Shown piece after piece: positions 27,647-38,568 of a stretch of 42,799 nucleotides of DNA; the stretch's first letter is position 1; each line of letters begins with the position of its first letter. This DNA comes from an uncultured bacterium (lineage in GTDB: Bacteria; Patescibacteriota; Gracilibacteria; Absconditabacterales; Absconditicoccaceae). A program made the translations under genes and the position numbers. The DNA lies in contig CALMTC010000005.1 in the NCBI GenBank assembly GCA_937872535.1, positions 1 to 42,799 on the forward strand, given 5' to 3'. The notes under the pieces are model-generated. The model saw nothing but the letters and a program-made list of their open reading frames with translations. It was not told where the DNA came from and made no database searches.

Positions 27647-28255
27647 ATGTCAAAAAAAACCACAGCTTTGCTTGTTATTGATATGCAAAATGATTTTGTG
27701 GAAGGAGGATCTTTAGCGGTAAAGTGAGGATTATCGATAGTTCGTCACATCAATGATCTCATGGATGAGTATGAAACTGTCGTAGCTAGCCAAGACTGGC
27801 ATCCAGCAAATCATCTTAGTTTTGCCTCTCAGTATTCAGATCATAAAGTTGGAGACTTTGTACAGCTCAATGGGCAACCACAAATTCTGCGACCAGATCA
27901 TTGTGTCCAAAAATCACACTGAGCAGATTTCGTACCTGAGTTAAATACAAAAAAAATTGACCATATTACTCGCAAAGGAACGAATCGTCAGATAGACAGC
28001 TACAGCGCTTTTTTTGATAACAATCACGAACAAAAAACAGATCTCCATGAGTATCTCCAGAATAAAAAAATTACTAATCTGGTGATTTGTGGAATCGCTA
28101 CGGACTATTGCGTCAAAGCTACAGTAATCGATGCTTTGCAATTGTGATACGCTGTTGCAGTGGTATCAAAAGCTTGTAAAGCAGTGAATATAAATGAATG
28201 AGATGAGAAAAAATCTTATGAAGAAATGGAAAAAAAATGAGCAATGGTGATATAA
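27647..28255 (+). CDS. pncA: Nicotinamidase PncA
   Basis: This 202-aa enzyme hydrolyses nicotinamide to nicotinate in NAD salvage. It has ALLVIDMQNDFVEGGSLAV (catalytic Asp and start of the isochorismatase fold), SQDWHPANHLSF (metal-binding Asp/His), the ITRKGT lysine, and the nucleophile Cys155 in GIATDYCVKATVIDA. Length is normal. It suggests the cell recycles NAD precursors rather than making them, consistent with a reduced genome (inference). No clear Shine-Dalgarno; the start at 27647 gives the standard N-terminus. Confidence 0.93.
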
Positions 28256-28339
28256 TTATAAAAAGCTATTGACATAATTGTAAAAAACATTAAATCCGCA
28301 AAATAAAATAATTTAACCACTATCAAAAATACGAAACAA

Positions 28340-31090
28340 ATGGCAACAAAAAAAAGCTTTATGGTATGAATAGCTCTTACAGCGCTATTTTTTGGTTCAT
28401 TAGCGAGCCAGACCACTTTTGCGAGTCCAATAATGTGGTTGACGACTGGGGCTCAACTAGATAATATAGAAGAAGCGGTCGATGTAGTCTCAGATTCAGC
28501 AGGTAATACTTATGCTGCTTATGTTTTTGGTACAGCTACTACGATCTGAGGGACTACAGTTACTGCTATTTGAGATGTAGATTCTCTCATAGTGAAACTC
28601 GACTCACAGGGAAATGTAGTTTGGACTACTAGTATGGCAGGTATAGGAGAAGATAGACTAAATTCTCTTGCTATTTGAGATGATGGAAATCTTATTGCAT
28701 GATGAAGATTTACTGATACAACAAACGCTTTTGGTACGACTCTTACGAGCGTGGCAAGTTCTGACATTGTAGTAGCTAAAATCGATGCAACAAATGGAAT
28801 GTGACTTATGGTGACGGCTCACGGTTGAATTTGAGCTGATACTATTTGAGAAATGAAAGTAAGTTGATGATTCGTTTATATCGTGGGGCATTTTGATGGT
28901 ACGAGTCAAATCTTTGGAAGTTCATTAACGACAGTTTGAGGTTCTACAGATATTTTCTTTGCAAAAGTAAGCCAATCAGATTTCACGACTGCTGTGTGGG
29001 TTAAAACAATTGCTGGAGTTCAATTAGATCCTTTTGATCCACCAGCAAATTGACACGAAATCTGAAAAGATATAGGGGTAGATTCAAATGGAAATGTTTT
29101 TATTCTGGGAACTTTTACTGATAATTATATCGAACCAGCAACAGGTTTTCTTTTGACGCTTAATGGAGCAGGATTTTCAGATTCTTTCGTAGCTAAATTT
29201 GATCAAAATGGTGATGGAGTACGAGCTACTAAGCTTCACTCTACATCTTGGTACGACGAAGGAAGAAGGATTGCAGTGTCTCCAAGTGGTGAAGTTTTTG
29301 TAGTTGGTTATTATGGTGGACGCACTGTACCAGTTTCTATTGCTTGATTTACACCATTTTTTGCTGTAGCAGAAAGAAACTCATTTTTCCAGAAACTAGC
29401 AAGTGACGGTTCAGTTGTACTAACAAATCTCTGAGTTGGTGCAAATACAACAGCAGGATTCGAATATTTGGATAATTTTGGGCAGTGAGTAGAAATTGTA
29501 TGAAATTATGTCTATCTCTTAGGAAATTTTGGTGGAACTATGGATTTTTTATGAACCACTCTTTCTGGATTTGCAGTAAGACACTGATTCATGGCTAAAT
29601 TACAGCTTGATGGAACTCCAATCCGAGTCAAAGAAATTTGATGAACAGGAACTGAGCTTAACGGAATTGAATGAAAGGCACTGACTAGTTTTTCAGATGG
29701 TACGCTTGGTTTGGTAGGGCATTTTGGTTGACAATCTTGGCTATTTGATCGCTCTTTAGCAAATGATGTTACCTTTTTCAATAAAAAACCAAATGTCGAT
29801 GCATACATTGCAAAGCTTTGTTTTGATTCAGATCTACAGGTTTCTATTTCGGTGGCAAGTTGAGTGATGACAGGTCAACTTGTTCCAGTTCAGTTCTCAT
29901 TTTTTAATAGCGGTTCTTGTTTCGTAGAAAATAGCGATCTGTCATGGACATTATGAACTTGATTTTCTGGTGGGTTTACCACAGGAATGACAGTTTCATT
30001 TGCTCCTATGAGTGGCTATACTTTTGTAGTGACAGGACTAGTGGATGCGTCTTTACTATCTTGAGATTTAGTGTATCTTGGAGCATCAGTTGGGACTGGC
30101 GATCTACGACTAGATACTAATATGGCTAATAATACTGCTACAGCTACAGCAATAGTCTCAGCAACTACGGGATGATGAGGATGAGGATGATGAGGATGAG
30201 GATGATGAGGATGATGAGGATGAGGATGATGAGGATGATGAGGATGATGAGGTTGAGGATCTACATCAGGATCAACAGTTTCCACAGGATTTATAGTTGG
30301 TAGTTGAGATGTTCTTACATGATTGAGGGAACAAATTATTGCTCTAGAAAATGTAATCAGTGACTGTGCTTACTCAGATCTCAAATATAAAGATATCGTT
30401 TTTGCAGATATTGAAAAACACACTCAAAGACCAGAAATTCAAACTCTTCTTAACTATTGTATTGTGCAGGGAAGAGCTCCATTGCAGTTTGTTCCAGAAG
30501 GGGAAACAACTCGTGCTGAGCTTATAAAAGTAGCTATAAAGCTTGCTTTATCGAATCAAAGATTCAACTTTAAAGAATTCAATCCAAAATCAACATATGT
30601 TGATGTGTCACAAGATGATTGGTATTTGCCTTATATTATGAAAGCAGATGAACTTAATCTTCTCGGACCACTAGCAGAAAAACAAGCAGATGGCTATCAT
30701 ATAAGACCAGACGATGCCATCAAGACGAAAGAAGCTTTGATTATTCTCGGTAAGGCAATTAGTTTTCATGACAAATCAGTAGATTTCAATACTATGATTA
30801 AAGACATTAATCAAGACCTGCCGTTTACAAGATCGATGATGTCAACGATCTCAGTAAAAGGATTTAATCTCAGTTATGATATCTGAATGTCAATGAGATC
30901 AGACAACTACACGCTTTTGAGAGTTCTTTTTAAAGCTATTAGAGATAAAAACTTTGAAGATCAGGTTAAATTTATTAATCTGCTTATCGCAAAAATCTCA
31001 CCAATTGATGATGAAACTCTCCTTACAAAGTATAATATCTATAAAAAAGGTCTTATAGAAGTACTCACTTCGACACTTGAAGGAAAGTAA
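28340..31090 (+). CDS. Surface protein: beta-propeller repeats, poly-Gly linker, SLH-like domain
   Basis: This 916-aa protein has a signal peptide (about 1-31) and an N-terminal domain of SBBP-like beta-propeller repeats, with recurring units such as 'DGNLIAGGRF', 'SNGNVFILGTF' and 'SGEVFVVGYY' (about 35-500). A CARDB-like segment (LQVSISVASGVMTGQ) is followed by a run of 30 glycines (611-640), and from about 662 there is an S-layer-homology-like region: DIVFADIEKH, EGETTRAELIKVAIKLA and STYVDVSQDDWYLPYIMKADELNLL. Many glycines are UGA, so the standard code shows only fragments. Probably a cell-surface protein anchored through the SLH part, with the poly-Gly as a flexible stalk. Confidence 0.85.
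30170..30259 (+). repeat. GGA/TGA microsatellite encoding 30 consecutive glycines
   Basis: Thirty in-frame codons are all GGN or TGA (18 TGA, 11 GGA and 1 GGT, in a mixed GGA-TGA-TGA and GGA-TGA pattern). Under code 25 all are Gly, forming a linker in the surface protein between its beta domains and the SLH-like region. The simple repeat is prone to slippage, so length may vary between strains without breaking the frame. Confidence 0.9.
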
Positions 31091-31126
31091 ACTCGATTAC
31101 CATTAAGTCTTATCGGTATAATAAAA

Positions 31127-31161
31127 AAAAGCTAACGAGCCATGAGTTCGTTAGCTTTTTT
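31127..31161 (+). terminator. Terminator after the SLH-like surface protein
   Basis: AAAAGCTAACGA and TCGTTAGCTTTT form a 12-bp perfect stem around a short loop, followed by a T-run; about 37 bp downstream of the TAA at 31088. Confidence 0.92.
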
Positions 31162-31263
31162 ATAAAAAAATATTATTCTGGTTCTCAACGAAGAGAAGAA
31201 AAAACAAGTAGGAGTTTATCTCGATATATACAGGGAATCTTACATATTGGATGAAATTCTTTT

Positions 31264-33453
31264 CTAATTTTTAATCAAATACCTCTTGTTGTAGTAGGTA
31301 ATATTTTTGAGATAGCCTCTGAGCCAGAGAATATCTTCTCATGTCGTAGCTCCCAAGATTTGTCACTGAGTTTTTCAGTCTGCGAAGAAGAGCCAGTTTT
31401 CTAGACCAATGTGGAGGAAATTTTTGTTATCGTCTGTTTCATTTCGAGCTTGTAAAAAAGGTAAGAAAAAGCGTTGAATCTCTTTAATGATACGAATAAA
31501 GAGAGGCTGAAACTGCTCAGAAATATTGAGAATATCACTGACATAAATGAATAGCAATGTTTCAAGGTGAGGAGTCATGGGCGACTGTTCCAAAAAAGTG
31601 AGATATAAAAGAAAACCAAAAAGAGTGTCCCTAGCACTTGCTAAAATTCCCATAATACTTTGCCCAGAATATTGAATGATTAATTTCTCTTTATCAGTAT
31701 TGAGTAATTCAACGAGATACTGGTAAATCCAAAAATCGAGTGTATAAAGACTTTCTTTGATATTTGAAATATCTTTCTCGTGTAGGTATTTGACGACATT
31801 TTCTAGGAAAGGAAGCTGATCACCTAGCGTCTCCTGAGTGCTTTCATAGACCTCCTTGACAAAGTGAGTATCTTTCTTTCCCAGCATGGAGCTGATTTTA
31901 TGTCAAAAGACATCTTTAAAGTGAGTTAAAATTTCTTTCTGTTTAAGGTAGATTTTTACATCTTTGGTATTGATATCTTGCAAGATCGTCGCCAAAAAAT
32001 TCTCATCAAAAAGTTTGAGAATAAAAATATTGGAGTAAACTTCTCTCAGCTGAGACTTGAAAGGAAGCTGAAATTTTTCCTTACCAGCTCTGACATTTTC
32101 ATAAGCAAATTTGTAGTAAAAAACATTTTTACTATAGCTATAAAGCAAACTTCCATAATAAAAAAGTGCATCCTGCTTTAAATGAGAAATATCAGCTTCT
32201 CAGACAATAGAAGAAACGAGTTCTGGTTTCATAAATCTGAGAAAAAAAGTATCTCCTCTGGAAATCCAAAAACCTCCCAAAAAAGTCAGATAAAAGTTGA
32301 TGAGTCTTTCAGTCACTTGAGATTCTTTTTTGATTCTCTCAGGAATTTTAACCTCATCAATACTTTCATAATCTCCAATCGAGGAAATAAAGTCATCTAG
32401 CTCCTGATCGATCTCGTAGTGAGTCGAGCTTTTAAACTTATTCATAATAAATTTCTGAACTCCTTTGAAAAAGTTTTTTTTATAGTGGCTGTAATCGGTA
32501 ATATACGAAATAAATTCCTCAAGTTTATCTCCATTTTTCAAGAAACTCATTGTAAACTCTTCGATCTTATGTTTATCAAAAATCTCTCAAACAATAGTTG
32601 AAGTAATCAGAAAAATATCTTTCCCCTCAAAAAGATATCTGATTAAAATATCAGCTGGTAAAATGAGATTGATAATATTTTTTTCAGTCGTCGAAAAAGT
32701 TTCGCTCGTGGTATAAGCCTGATAGTTTTCTACAAAATCAGTGACGAGGTTTTTATAAGTTCACTTTTTAAGTTCATCGTAGAAAAGCCATTGATAGAAC
32801 TCTTTTTGAAGCGACCCATCTGCTTTAAATTCCAAAGATAACTGTTGGTAAGTGTAAAAGAGAGTGAAAAAAATCTGAATATTACTCAATAAACTTTTTT
32901 TAATCTGCTGAAAATATTTTTCATCAATATTTTTTGCGCTTTGTTCAAAAATCAGACGATAAAAATTGAAAAAAAGATCAATAAATCGTTTATAATTTTT
33001 TTCCTGATTCTCGTAGGGAAATACCTTGATCTGAGCGGCAAACAAAAAACCAAGGAGATTGATAGCAAACAAGAAGTTCATGAAATAGTAATGCGGATAC
33101 TGAGAAAAGAGAGGAGCTGCCGACATACTGAGAGCAATAGTGAGACTGTTAGTAATGTTTGCTGGACTCAAAAATCTATATCAGTTGAGATTCGCAACAG
33201 CACAGTAGCCATAATAGAAATCAATATCTTTCACCTTGATAGAAGGATTCTCACCAAATCAGACTTTCACTTCAAAAGGATCGAGAGAAATATCAAACAA
33301 ATTCAGCTTATAGTTTTCGACTATTTTTCTATTAATCACAGAAAAAAATTGCTTGGAAGAAATAAGTCCTACAAACATCGAAGCAGGATTGATCTGCTGA
33401 TTGATCATCTCATCAGGAAAAAGAGAAAGAAGAATCCTTTTGAAAAGAGTCAT
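31264..33453 (-). CDS. Large protein of unknown function
   Basis: This 729-aa protein is mostly alpha-helical and rich in Phe, Ile, Leu, Lys, Tyr and Gln. It has no clear signal peptide. One hydrophobic stretch (FMNFLFAINLLGFLFAAQIK, around residue 120) could be a membrane or buried helix. Gly is scarce, so only a few UGA codons occur. No enzymatic motif, repeat or known domain stands out. It is a single gene between two terminator or repeat regions. It may be a lineage-specific protein of the kind common in CPR genomes. Confidence 0.7.
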
Positions 33454-33524
33454 CCTAGAGTTAGTATGCTAAAATAAACGGTTCGTCATAGGGAGGAGTG
33501 CGGATTTGCTTACCTATCTCTCGC

Positions 33525-33553
33525 TCCCTGAGTTTACCTATCGCAGACAGGCT
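33525..33553. repeat. Degenerate hairpin repeat
   Basis: TCCCTGAGTTTACCTATCGC followed by AGACAGG resembles the dispersed TCCCTGAG repeat, with the right arm replaced by a CGCAGACAGG module also found at 38056. It separates the FKBP gene from the 729-aa gene. Confidence 0.4.
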
Positions 33554-33561
33554 GTCATAAT

Positions 33562-34119
33562 TTAGTTTTTATCACGAATAATGACTTCAAAAACTACTGA
33601 CTGACCAGCCAAAGCGTGATTTGCATCAATGATTGCCAGCTCGTTATTCTCTCCTGTCAAAGCTACTACTTTTTTCAGACCATTGCCATCATTGATTTCA
33701 ACACCAGGTTTGATTTCGATGCCAAGAGGAGCCAAGAACGCTACAGGTATAGTCTGTAAAGCCTGATCTTTTCTAGATCCATAAGCTTCTTCAGTAGCCA
33801 AGCTGATAATCTGGTTGTCTCAGACTTTTAATCCTACGAGTTTAGTTTCAAGACCCGCTGGAAACATTCCAGATCAGAGCGTAAAAGAAACTGCTTGATA
33901 AATTTTTTTTGGATCATAGTTTATAGACTCAGGAGCTAGTTTAGGGTCTGTTGTATCAAAGATTTTTCCATCTTGAGTTCTGATTGTGAAATCCATAGTT
34001 ACGCTGTCTCCTAGAGAAAGAGGTTCTGAAAGAGATTTTTTTGACCACCATCGTCATAAAATAATGATAGCGATGAGCAAAACAACCAGTCGTATTCGTC
34101 CAGAATTATTTTGTTTCAT
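33562..34119 (-). CDS. FKBP-type peptidyl-prolyl isomerase, membrane-anchored
   Basis: This 185-aa protein has an N-terminal membrane helix (RLVVLLIAIIILG) and a SlyD-like FKBP domain: GDSVTMDFTIRTQDGKIFDT, GMFPAGLETKLVGLKVGDNQ, ATEEAYGSR, and a C-terminal IIDANHALAGQSVVFEVIIRD, which corresponds to the 'NHPLAGK.L.F.V.V' signature of SlyD. It should assist folding of exported proteins at the membrane (inference from the anchor). The insert-in-flap region is present. It lies 33 bp downstream of a second FKBP gene on the same strand, so they are probably one operon. Confidence 0.85.
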
Positions 34120-34152
34120 TTTAATTTTTGTAACTTAAACAGGTAAAGAAAA

Positions 34153-34701
34153 TTACTTAATAGCTTTTACTGTGATCTCAAAAATAAGTGTCTCACCAGC
34201 AAGAGGATGATTGGTATCAAGAAGTACAGATTCTTTTTTAGCTCCAGTAAATCCAACGACCGTCGCAGGCTGTTGCATCTGGTTGTAGAAAGTCATTCCT
34301 ACTTTGATTTCTTGATTAAGTCCGCTAAACTGGCTCATTGGAACAGAAATGATAGCTTGAGGATCTTTTGGTCCATAAGCATCTTCTGGCTTGATAGTAA
34401 CAGTTTTCGTTTCACCAACTTTCATTCCCACCACACCTTTATCAAAACCAGGAATCATTTGCCCAGCTCCTACAGTAAATTCAAGAGGTTTGTACTCTCT
34501 CTGAGTGCTATAGTTCTTAGATTTTTTCGCTTCAGCTTCGATACTCGAGTCAAAAACATCACCACTAACCAATTTCCCTACATAGTCCACAGCAATCGTT
34601 TGTCCAGAAGCTACTGCATCTTTTCAAACAATCTCAGATTTGCTACATCAAGCTAAAAAAACAAGACTAAGACACAAAGCTATCAAACCCAATTTTTTCA
34701 T
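34153..34701 (-). CDS. FKBP-type peptidyl-prolyl isomerase lipoprotein
   Basis: This 182-aa SlyD-like protein begins with a lipoprotein signal, KKLGLIALCLSLVFLAGCSK, whose lipobox LAGC ends at Cys19; the Gly is encoded by UGA. The FKBP domain follows: DYVGKLVSGDVFDSS, GQMIPGFDKGVVGMKVGET, PEDAYGPKD, and LLDTNHPLAGETLIFEITV. It is predicted to be lipid-anchored outside the membrane and to catalyse prolyl isomerisation of exported proteins. It is the first gene of a two-gene FKBP operon. The start at 34701 was chosen to include the lipobox. Confidence 0.9.
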
Positions 34702-34848
34702 TCACAATCAATAAAAAAATAAATTACCAACATATACATTTTTTCCAGCCACTATGCAACACTTTCCTTGCCTTTCTGTAACCAATTTTCATCTTTTTTT
34801 ATAAAAAAATTATTATTCTGGTTATTCCGTAATTGCTTAGCTTCAGGG

Positions 34849-34869
34849 TCCCTGAGCCTGTCGAAGGGA
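34849..34869. repeat. Dispersed hairpin repeat (copy 4)
   Basis: An exact copy of TCCCTGAGCCTGTCGAAGGG plus A, immediately followed by the REP-like element at 34879. The 34702-35080 spacer (379 bp) holds a TATTCTG motif near 34813, this repeat and the REP-like element, with no gene seen. Confidence 0.7.
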
Positions 34870-34878
34870 ACCACCAAT

Positions 34879-34960
34879 CGTCATTGCGAGACGAATGGAA
34901 TGAGTAGTGGCAATCAAATATTTTATAGATTGCTTCGTCGTACCTCCTCGCAACGACGAG
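34879..34960. repeat. REP-like inverted repeat
   Basis: CGTCATTGCGAG at one end and CTCGCAACGACG at the other form an imperfect inverted repeat with an internal GTGGCAATC/GATTGCTTCG pair. The type is a palindromic intergenic repeat related to the one at 7374 and to a fragment at 41844. Confidence 0.65.
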
Positions 34961-35080
34961 ACTTTTTTATCAGTAGTCAGAAATAGAAACTTTTAATGAG
35001 AGATTTTTACAAAGAATAATGCCGTTTTTTTGCATTTTTTTGAAAAAACTCATATACTCAAAAAAATTTACTTTTTTTAA

Positions 35081-37243
35081 ATGAAAAAAATGGGAGAAAA
35101 AATCTCAGAAGCAGAAAAATTATCAAAAGAGGAGGCAAAAAATCTTTTCAATGAAAACAAAACTGCATATTTTGATAAAATTCATGCAGAGACTCAAGAA
35201 TTGAGATCAAAAAACACAGAAGTAGATTCTCTTCTCAATAAGTATAAAAATAAATTAGATCCGAAAGAGCGAGAAACCGATCGAGATAATTTTCAGAAAG
35301 AAGTAAAAAAACTCGATGATTCACAAGAAAAAGAACTTGTAGCTACGATTAGAGAATCAAAAAAACAAGTCGACGAGCTTCGTAAAGAAATTTTAGCTCA
35401 AGCAAGCAAAAAAGAATTTTCAGAAGGAGATCTTACTTTGGCAGCCATTGATGAGAAATGAGGTCCTGCATCGTACAAAATATTTCTAGAGACAAAAGTT
35501 CAATATGCTGGTATGTCAGAAGATTTTTCACCAAAGGATTTTTTTGATCATCAGTTGGACCAGGTTTTAGCTCTTCAGACAGAAGATCCAAGCAGAAAGG
35601 ATCAATATCTCCATATTTTATTAGAGTCTATGCCAGCAGAGCAGAAAAAAAACGCTTCAGAAAGACTGCTCAAAGAAAAATGATCTATGGGGTCAACTGC
35701 AGAGGCTGTCGATAAAACAGCTCAGGAGCTAGCACCAGTTTTGACTGATGAACAAAAAGCAAAAATTCAAGAAACCAAGAAAAATATGGAAGTTGCTCAA
35801 AAAATGGAAAAACAGATGGAGGTGATTTCAAAAGGGAAAAACAAAGAAGCAGCACTCAAACAGATGATGGAAACCAAAGGTTGATCGCTTCTTAGATTGA
35901 CAGAAAATATATTCAATGTTCCATCAGATCTATCTAACCTAGAAAAAAATGATGAAGAAAAATATAAAAAACTAAATCCACTTGTCAAAATGATCCATTT
36001 TTTTCTCAAAATTCTCTATGGTCCTAGAGGGCTTGATGCAGCAAGAGAAGCTATTTTTGGACTTGATGTGAAGCAGAAAAAAACATTTGATAAAATTATA
36101 GCAGATTATGGTACTCAGGAAAGAGATGAAACCACTGGAGAATATAAAAATACTCTAGAAAATCCTGCAGATACAAAAGAGAAAGAGGAAATTGAGTTGG
36201 TACTTTGATATAAACCAGATATAAATCTTACTGAGTATAAAAAAGCTCTTCAGTCGTGAGAAAATCTTTTGAATTTTAGACCATGAGTGATATATAAAGC
36301 ACTTACTGACGAGAAAATCGATCCAAAAAGTTTTTTTGATACCAAAACACGAACGCTCAAAAAAGACCTTACTGAAACTCAAAAAAGTCAAATTACTGAT
36401 GCTCTCATAAAAAATAAAGACATGCGAGAATTTATAAAATGAAGACAGGAACAGTACAGAGAAAATAAAGATGCAGAAAAAATGTTCTCACAAAGTGATA
36501 TTATTACACCGCTTACAGCTTACATGATAAAAGGTGAAGATGGAATTGATTGATGTTTTAGAGGTCTTGTCGAAAGAGAAAGGTCAATAGCCGAGCTTCA
36601 AGCCAGTATCAAAGAAATAGACTCTAAAATAACAGAGAAAGATGCTGAATCAAAAAAACTACTAAGCTCAATAAGTGATGCAACATATTCAGGTTCTGAT
36701 GATGTCGTTAAGACTGATATTAAAGGGCGAAAAGATAAAGCAACAGATATTTTTAACCAAAAAATAAGTTCAGCTGGAAAAGAATTAAAACTAGAAATTA
36801 CAGCTGGACAGAAAGATACAAAAACATCTACGGTGTTGGATTTAGAGTGAATGAGTATCGCTGATGCCAATAGAGAGGTAAGAATAAGAGAAAAATCTTT
36901 CAATCAGCTTCTTTCATGAATTGAAGATCTAGAACAGATTAAGCAAAAGCTAATAGTTCTTTGAGCAATTGCTGGTAATGAGAAAAAAGAAAATAATATT
37001 CAAGCCACTACTGAACAAAAACCCAAAACAGCTACAACAGACCAAAAATCAGAAAATCAGACTGAAAATCAGCAAGAGAACGCAGGAGAGGATGCCAACG
37101 AGGAATTTGGAGAGGAAGGAGGAGAAGTTCAAGAGGCTAAACAAGCAGAAACTACATGAGAAAATAAAGCAGAAAGTGTCGTTGTGACAGCAGAAGTTGC
37201 TAAATGAGAAGATGACGTAGAAGAAAGCGATGGAGAAAAATAA
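35081..37243 (+). CDS. Charged coiled-coil protein of unknown function
   Basis: This 720-aa protein is extremely rich in Glu, Lys, Asp and Ala. Long helical, probably coiled-coil stretches occur, such as KKLDDSQEKELVATIRESKK and SIAELQASIKEIDSKITEKD, with a Gln/Asn/Glu-rich tail. It has no signal peptide or membrane segment and no motif I recognise. Two short hydrophobic spots (MIHFFLKILYGPRGL; FFDHQLDQVL) may be helix packing sites. Several glycines are UGA. It converges with the PAP2 gene. A cytoplasmic structural or assembly protein is possible; nothing more can be said. The second Met (35090) is an alternative start. Confidence 0.7.
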
Positions 37244-37284
37244 AACCCTAAATTGAAATTACTGTTTTGAGTATCAAATGACTT

Positions 37285-37944
37285 CTAGTTCTGCTTAATA
37301 CCAAAAACTGTCCTAAAAATATTTTTTTCTAGCAAAATAATCCAAAAAAATATCTTATTTTTCAAAAATAAAAAAGTTTTTTTCTGGATAAACCAAGAGG
37401 CAACTAAAACTCAGACACAAATCCCAGCTAAAATATCAGTCGGCCAGTGAATCCCTCCAATGACTCTTGAAATTGTAGTGATAAAGCAAAATATCCAGAG
37501 CAGATAAGAAAGTTTTATGAAAAGTTTATCTTGATTATGTTTTCATCGTAGCCAAGTAGCCATCGCAATAGCTGCCGTCATCGCTGCATGGTCAGATGGA
37601 AAGGGATTGGTAGGTAGATGGCTCATCATCAATCTATTCTGAATAGCAAGTGTAGCTTCAGGTCTTGTTTTGAAAGCTATGAGCTGGATAGTTAAATTCA
37701 CAGCTATCGCTCCGACTCCTGAACTGAAAATATACAGCGCTGCATTTTTATAGTAATCGAGTTTTTTCCAGACTCCTCGTAAATAAAGCCCTACCAAATA
37801 AACAGGAAATGAAAAAAGGAAAATATCTGCTGTGTAAGGCACGATAGCTCTGACAAAAACTCGTTGAGTATAGAGCGAATTAAGCCCTGATAAAACCCAT
37901 TTTCATCGTTGTGGTTCGCTGAGCATAATCAATTTCAGAGACAT
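37285..37944 (-). CDS. PAP2-family membrane phosphatase
   Basis: This 219-aa membrane protein has the three PAP2 phosphatase motifs: KTRPEAT (motif 1), NPFPSDHAAM (motif 2, PSxH) and SRVIGGIHWPTDILAG (motif 3, SRxxxxxHxxxD), set between about five hydrophobic helices. Members of this family dephosphorylate undecaprenyl diphosphate or phosphatidylglycerol phosphate. Undecaprenyl-diphosphate recycling for peptidoglycan would fit (inferred). The start at 37944 adds an N-terminal 34 residues upstream of the ORF visible under the standard code. The Gly after WLR is UGA. Confidence 0.85.
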
Positions 37945-38055
37945 GGTTACTTCGTGTAAAAAATAAAATTCTGATTTTTCTTAAAACATTTTCTTCATAA
38001 TTCTTTTCTACTCGAAATGCAAGATTTTTTAGTTAAAAAATTCCCATCACTTCGT

Positions 38056-38082
38056 TTCCTGAGCCTGCTTATCGCAGACAGG
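38056..38082. repeat. Composite repeat fragment
   Basis: TTCCTGAGCCTGCTTATCGC followed by AGACAGG combines the left arm of the TCCCTGAG repeat with the CGCAGACAGG module at 33541. The 37945-38189 spacer otherwise shows no gene. Confidence 0.4.
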
Positions 38083-38189
38083 TTTACTAGCCATGGTTGG
38101 CTTCTTTTCAGTTGCAACGAGGAGATTTTTTCTTGAAAAAATCTTTTTTTCATATAAGGATCTTAATTTAGAATCTAATAAAGATCTAT

Positions 38190-38386
38190 ATGCTGGTAAA
38201 AGAACAATGTATCTCTGTCACTGATCTCAAGAGTAGAGTCAATAGTCTGCCCAAAAATCTGTCTAAAGCCAAATATATTTTTGTTAACAATAAGTCAGTA
38301 GCTGTTCTTATAAATATTGACCACTTATAGAAGAGTTTGATTTTGGACCAGAAGGAATGGAGCTATGAAAACTTTTAGATGAATAG
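38190..38386 (+). pseudogene. Decayed Phd/YefM-like antitoxin
   Basis: The frame starts MLVKEQCISVTDLKSRVNSL and continues KYIFVNNKSVAVLINIDH, the opening of Phd/YefM-family antitoxins. It then hits TAG at 38328. One frame shift later the sequence resumes with EEFDFGPEGMELGKLLDE before another TAG, a plausible antitoxin C-terminus. So one small indel, and probably an internal loss, has broken the gene. Downstream DNA has a possible toxin remnant. Confidence 0.6.
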
Positions 38387-38434
38387 TATAATTAATCTAT
38401 CTGAGTAAAAACTCTTCGCGATACACTTCGTAAT

Positions 38435-38541
38435 CTTATATACTGCTCGAAAACATCAAGAAAAACAATCTTCTTGAATACGATGTAAAATCTCTACAAG
38501 GCTTCAAAAATACCTTCAAATATCTTGAAAAAAGTAGATAA
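38435..38541 (+). pseudogene. Possible RelE-type toxin remnant
   Basis: A stretch reading KNNLLEYDVKSLQGFKNTFK resembles the 'KPLKG..NTFRLRIG' core of RelE-like toxins but has no complete frame: upstream is interrupted by stops and downstream ends quickly in TAA. Its position just after the decayed antitoxin supports a dead toxin-antitoxin cassette. Weak evidence. Confidence 0.3.
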
Positions 38542-38568
38542 TAGAGGGAATGTTTATTAGTCAGAGAT

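Noticed and set aside
30016-30285. Minus-strand His/Pro-rich ORF opposite the poly-Gly tract
   Set aside because: Its PHH repeats are just the complement of the GGA/TGA microsatellite, and the plus strand is a well-supported surface protein under code 25.
34207-34656. 149-aa plus-strand ORF opposite the FKBP lipoprotein
   Set aside because: Shadow frame; the minus strand encodes a clear FKBP domain with a lipobox.
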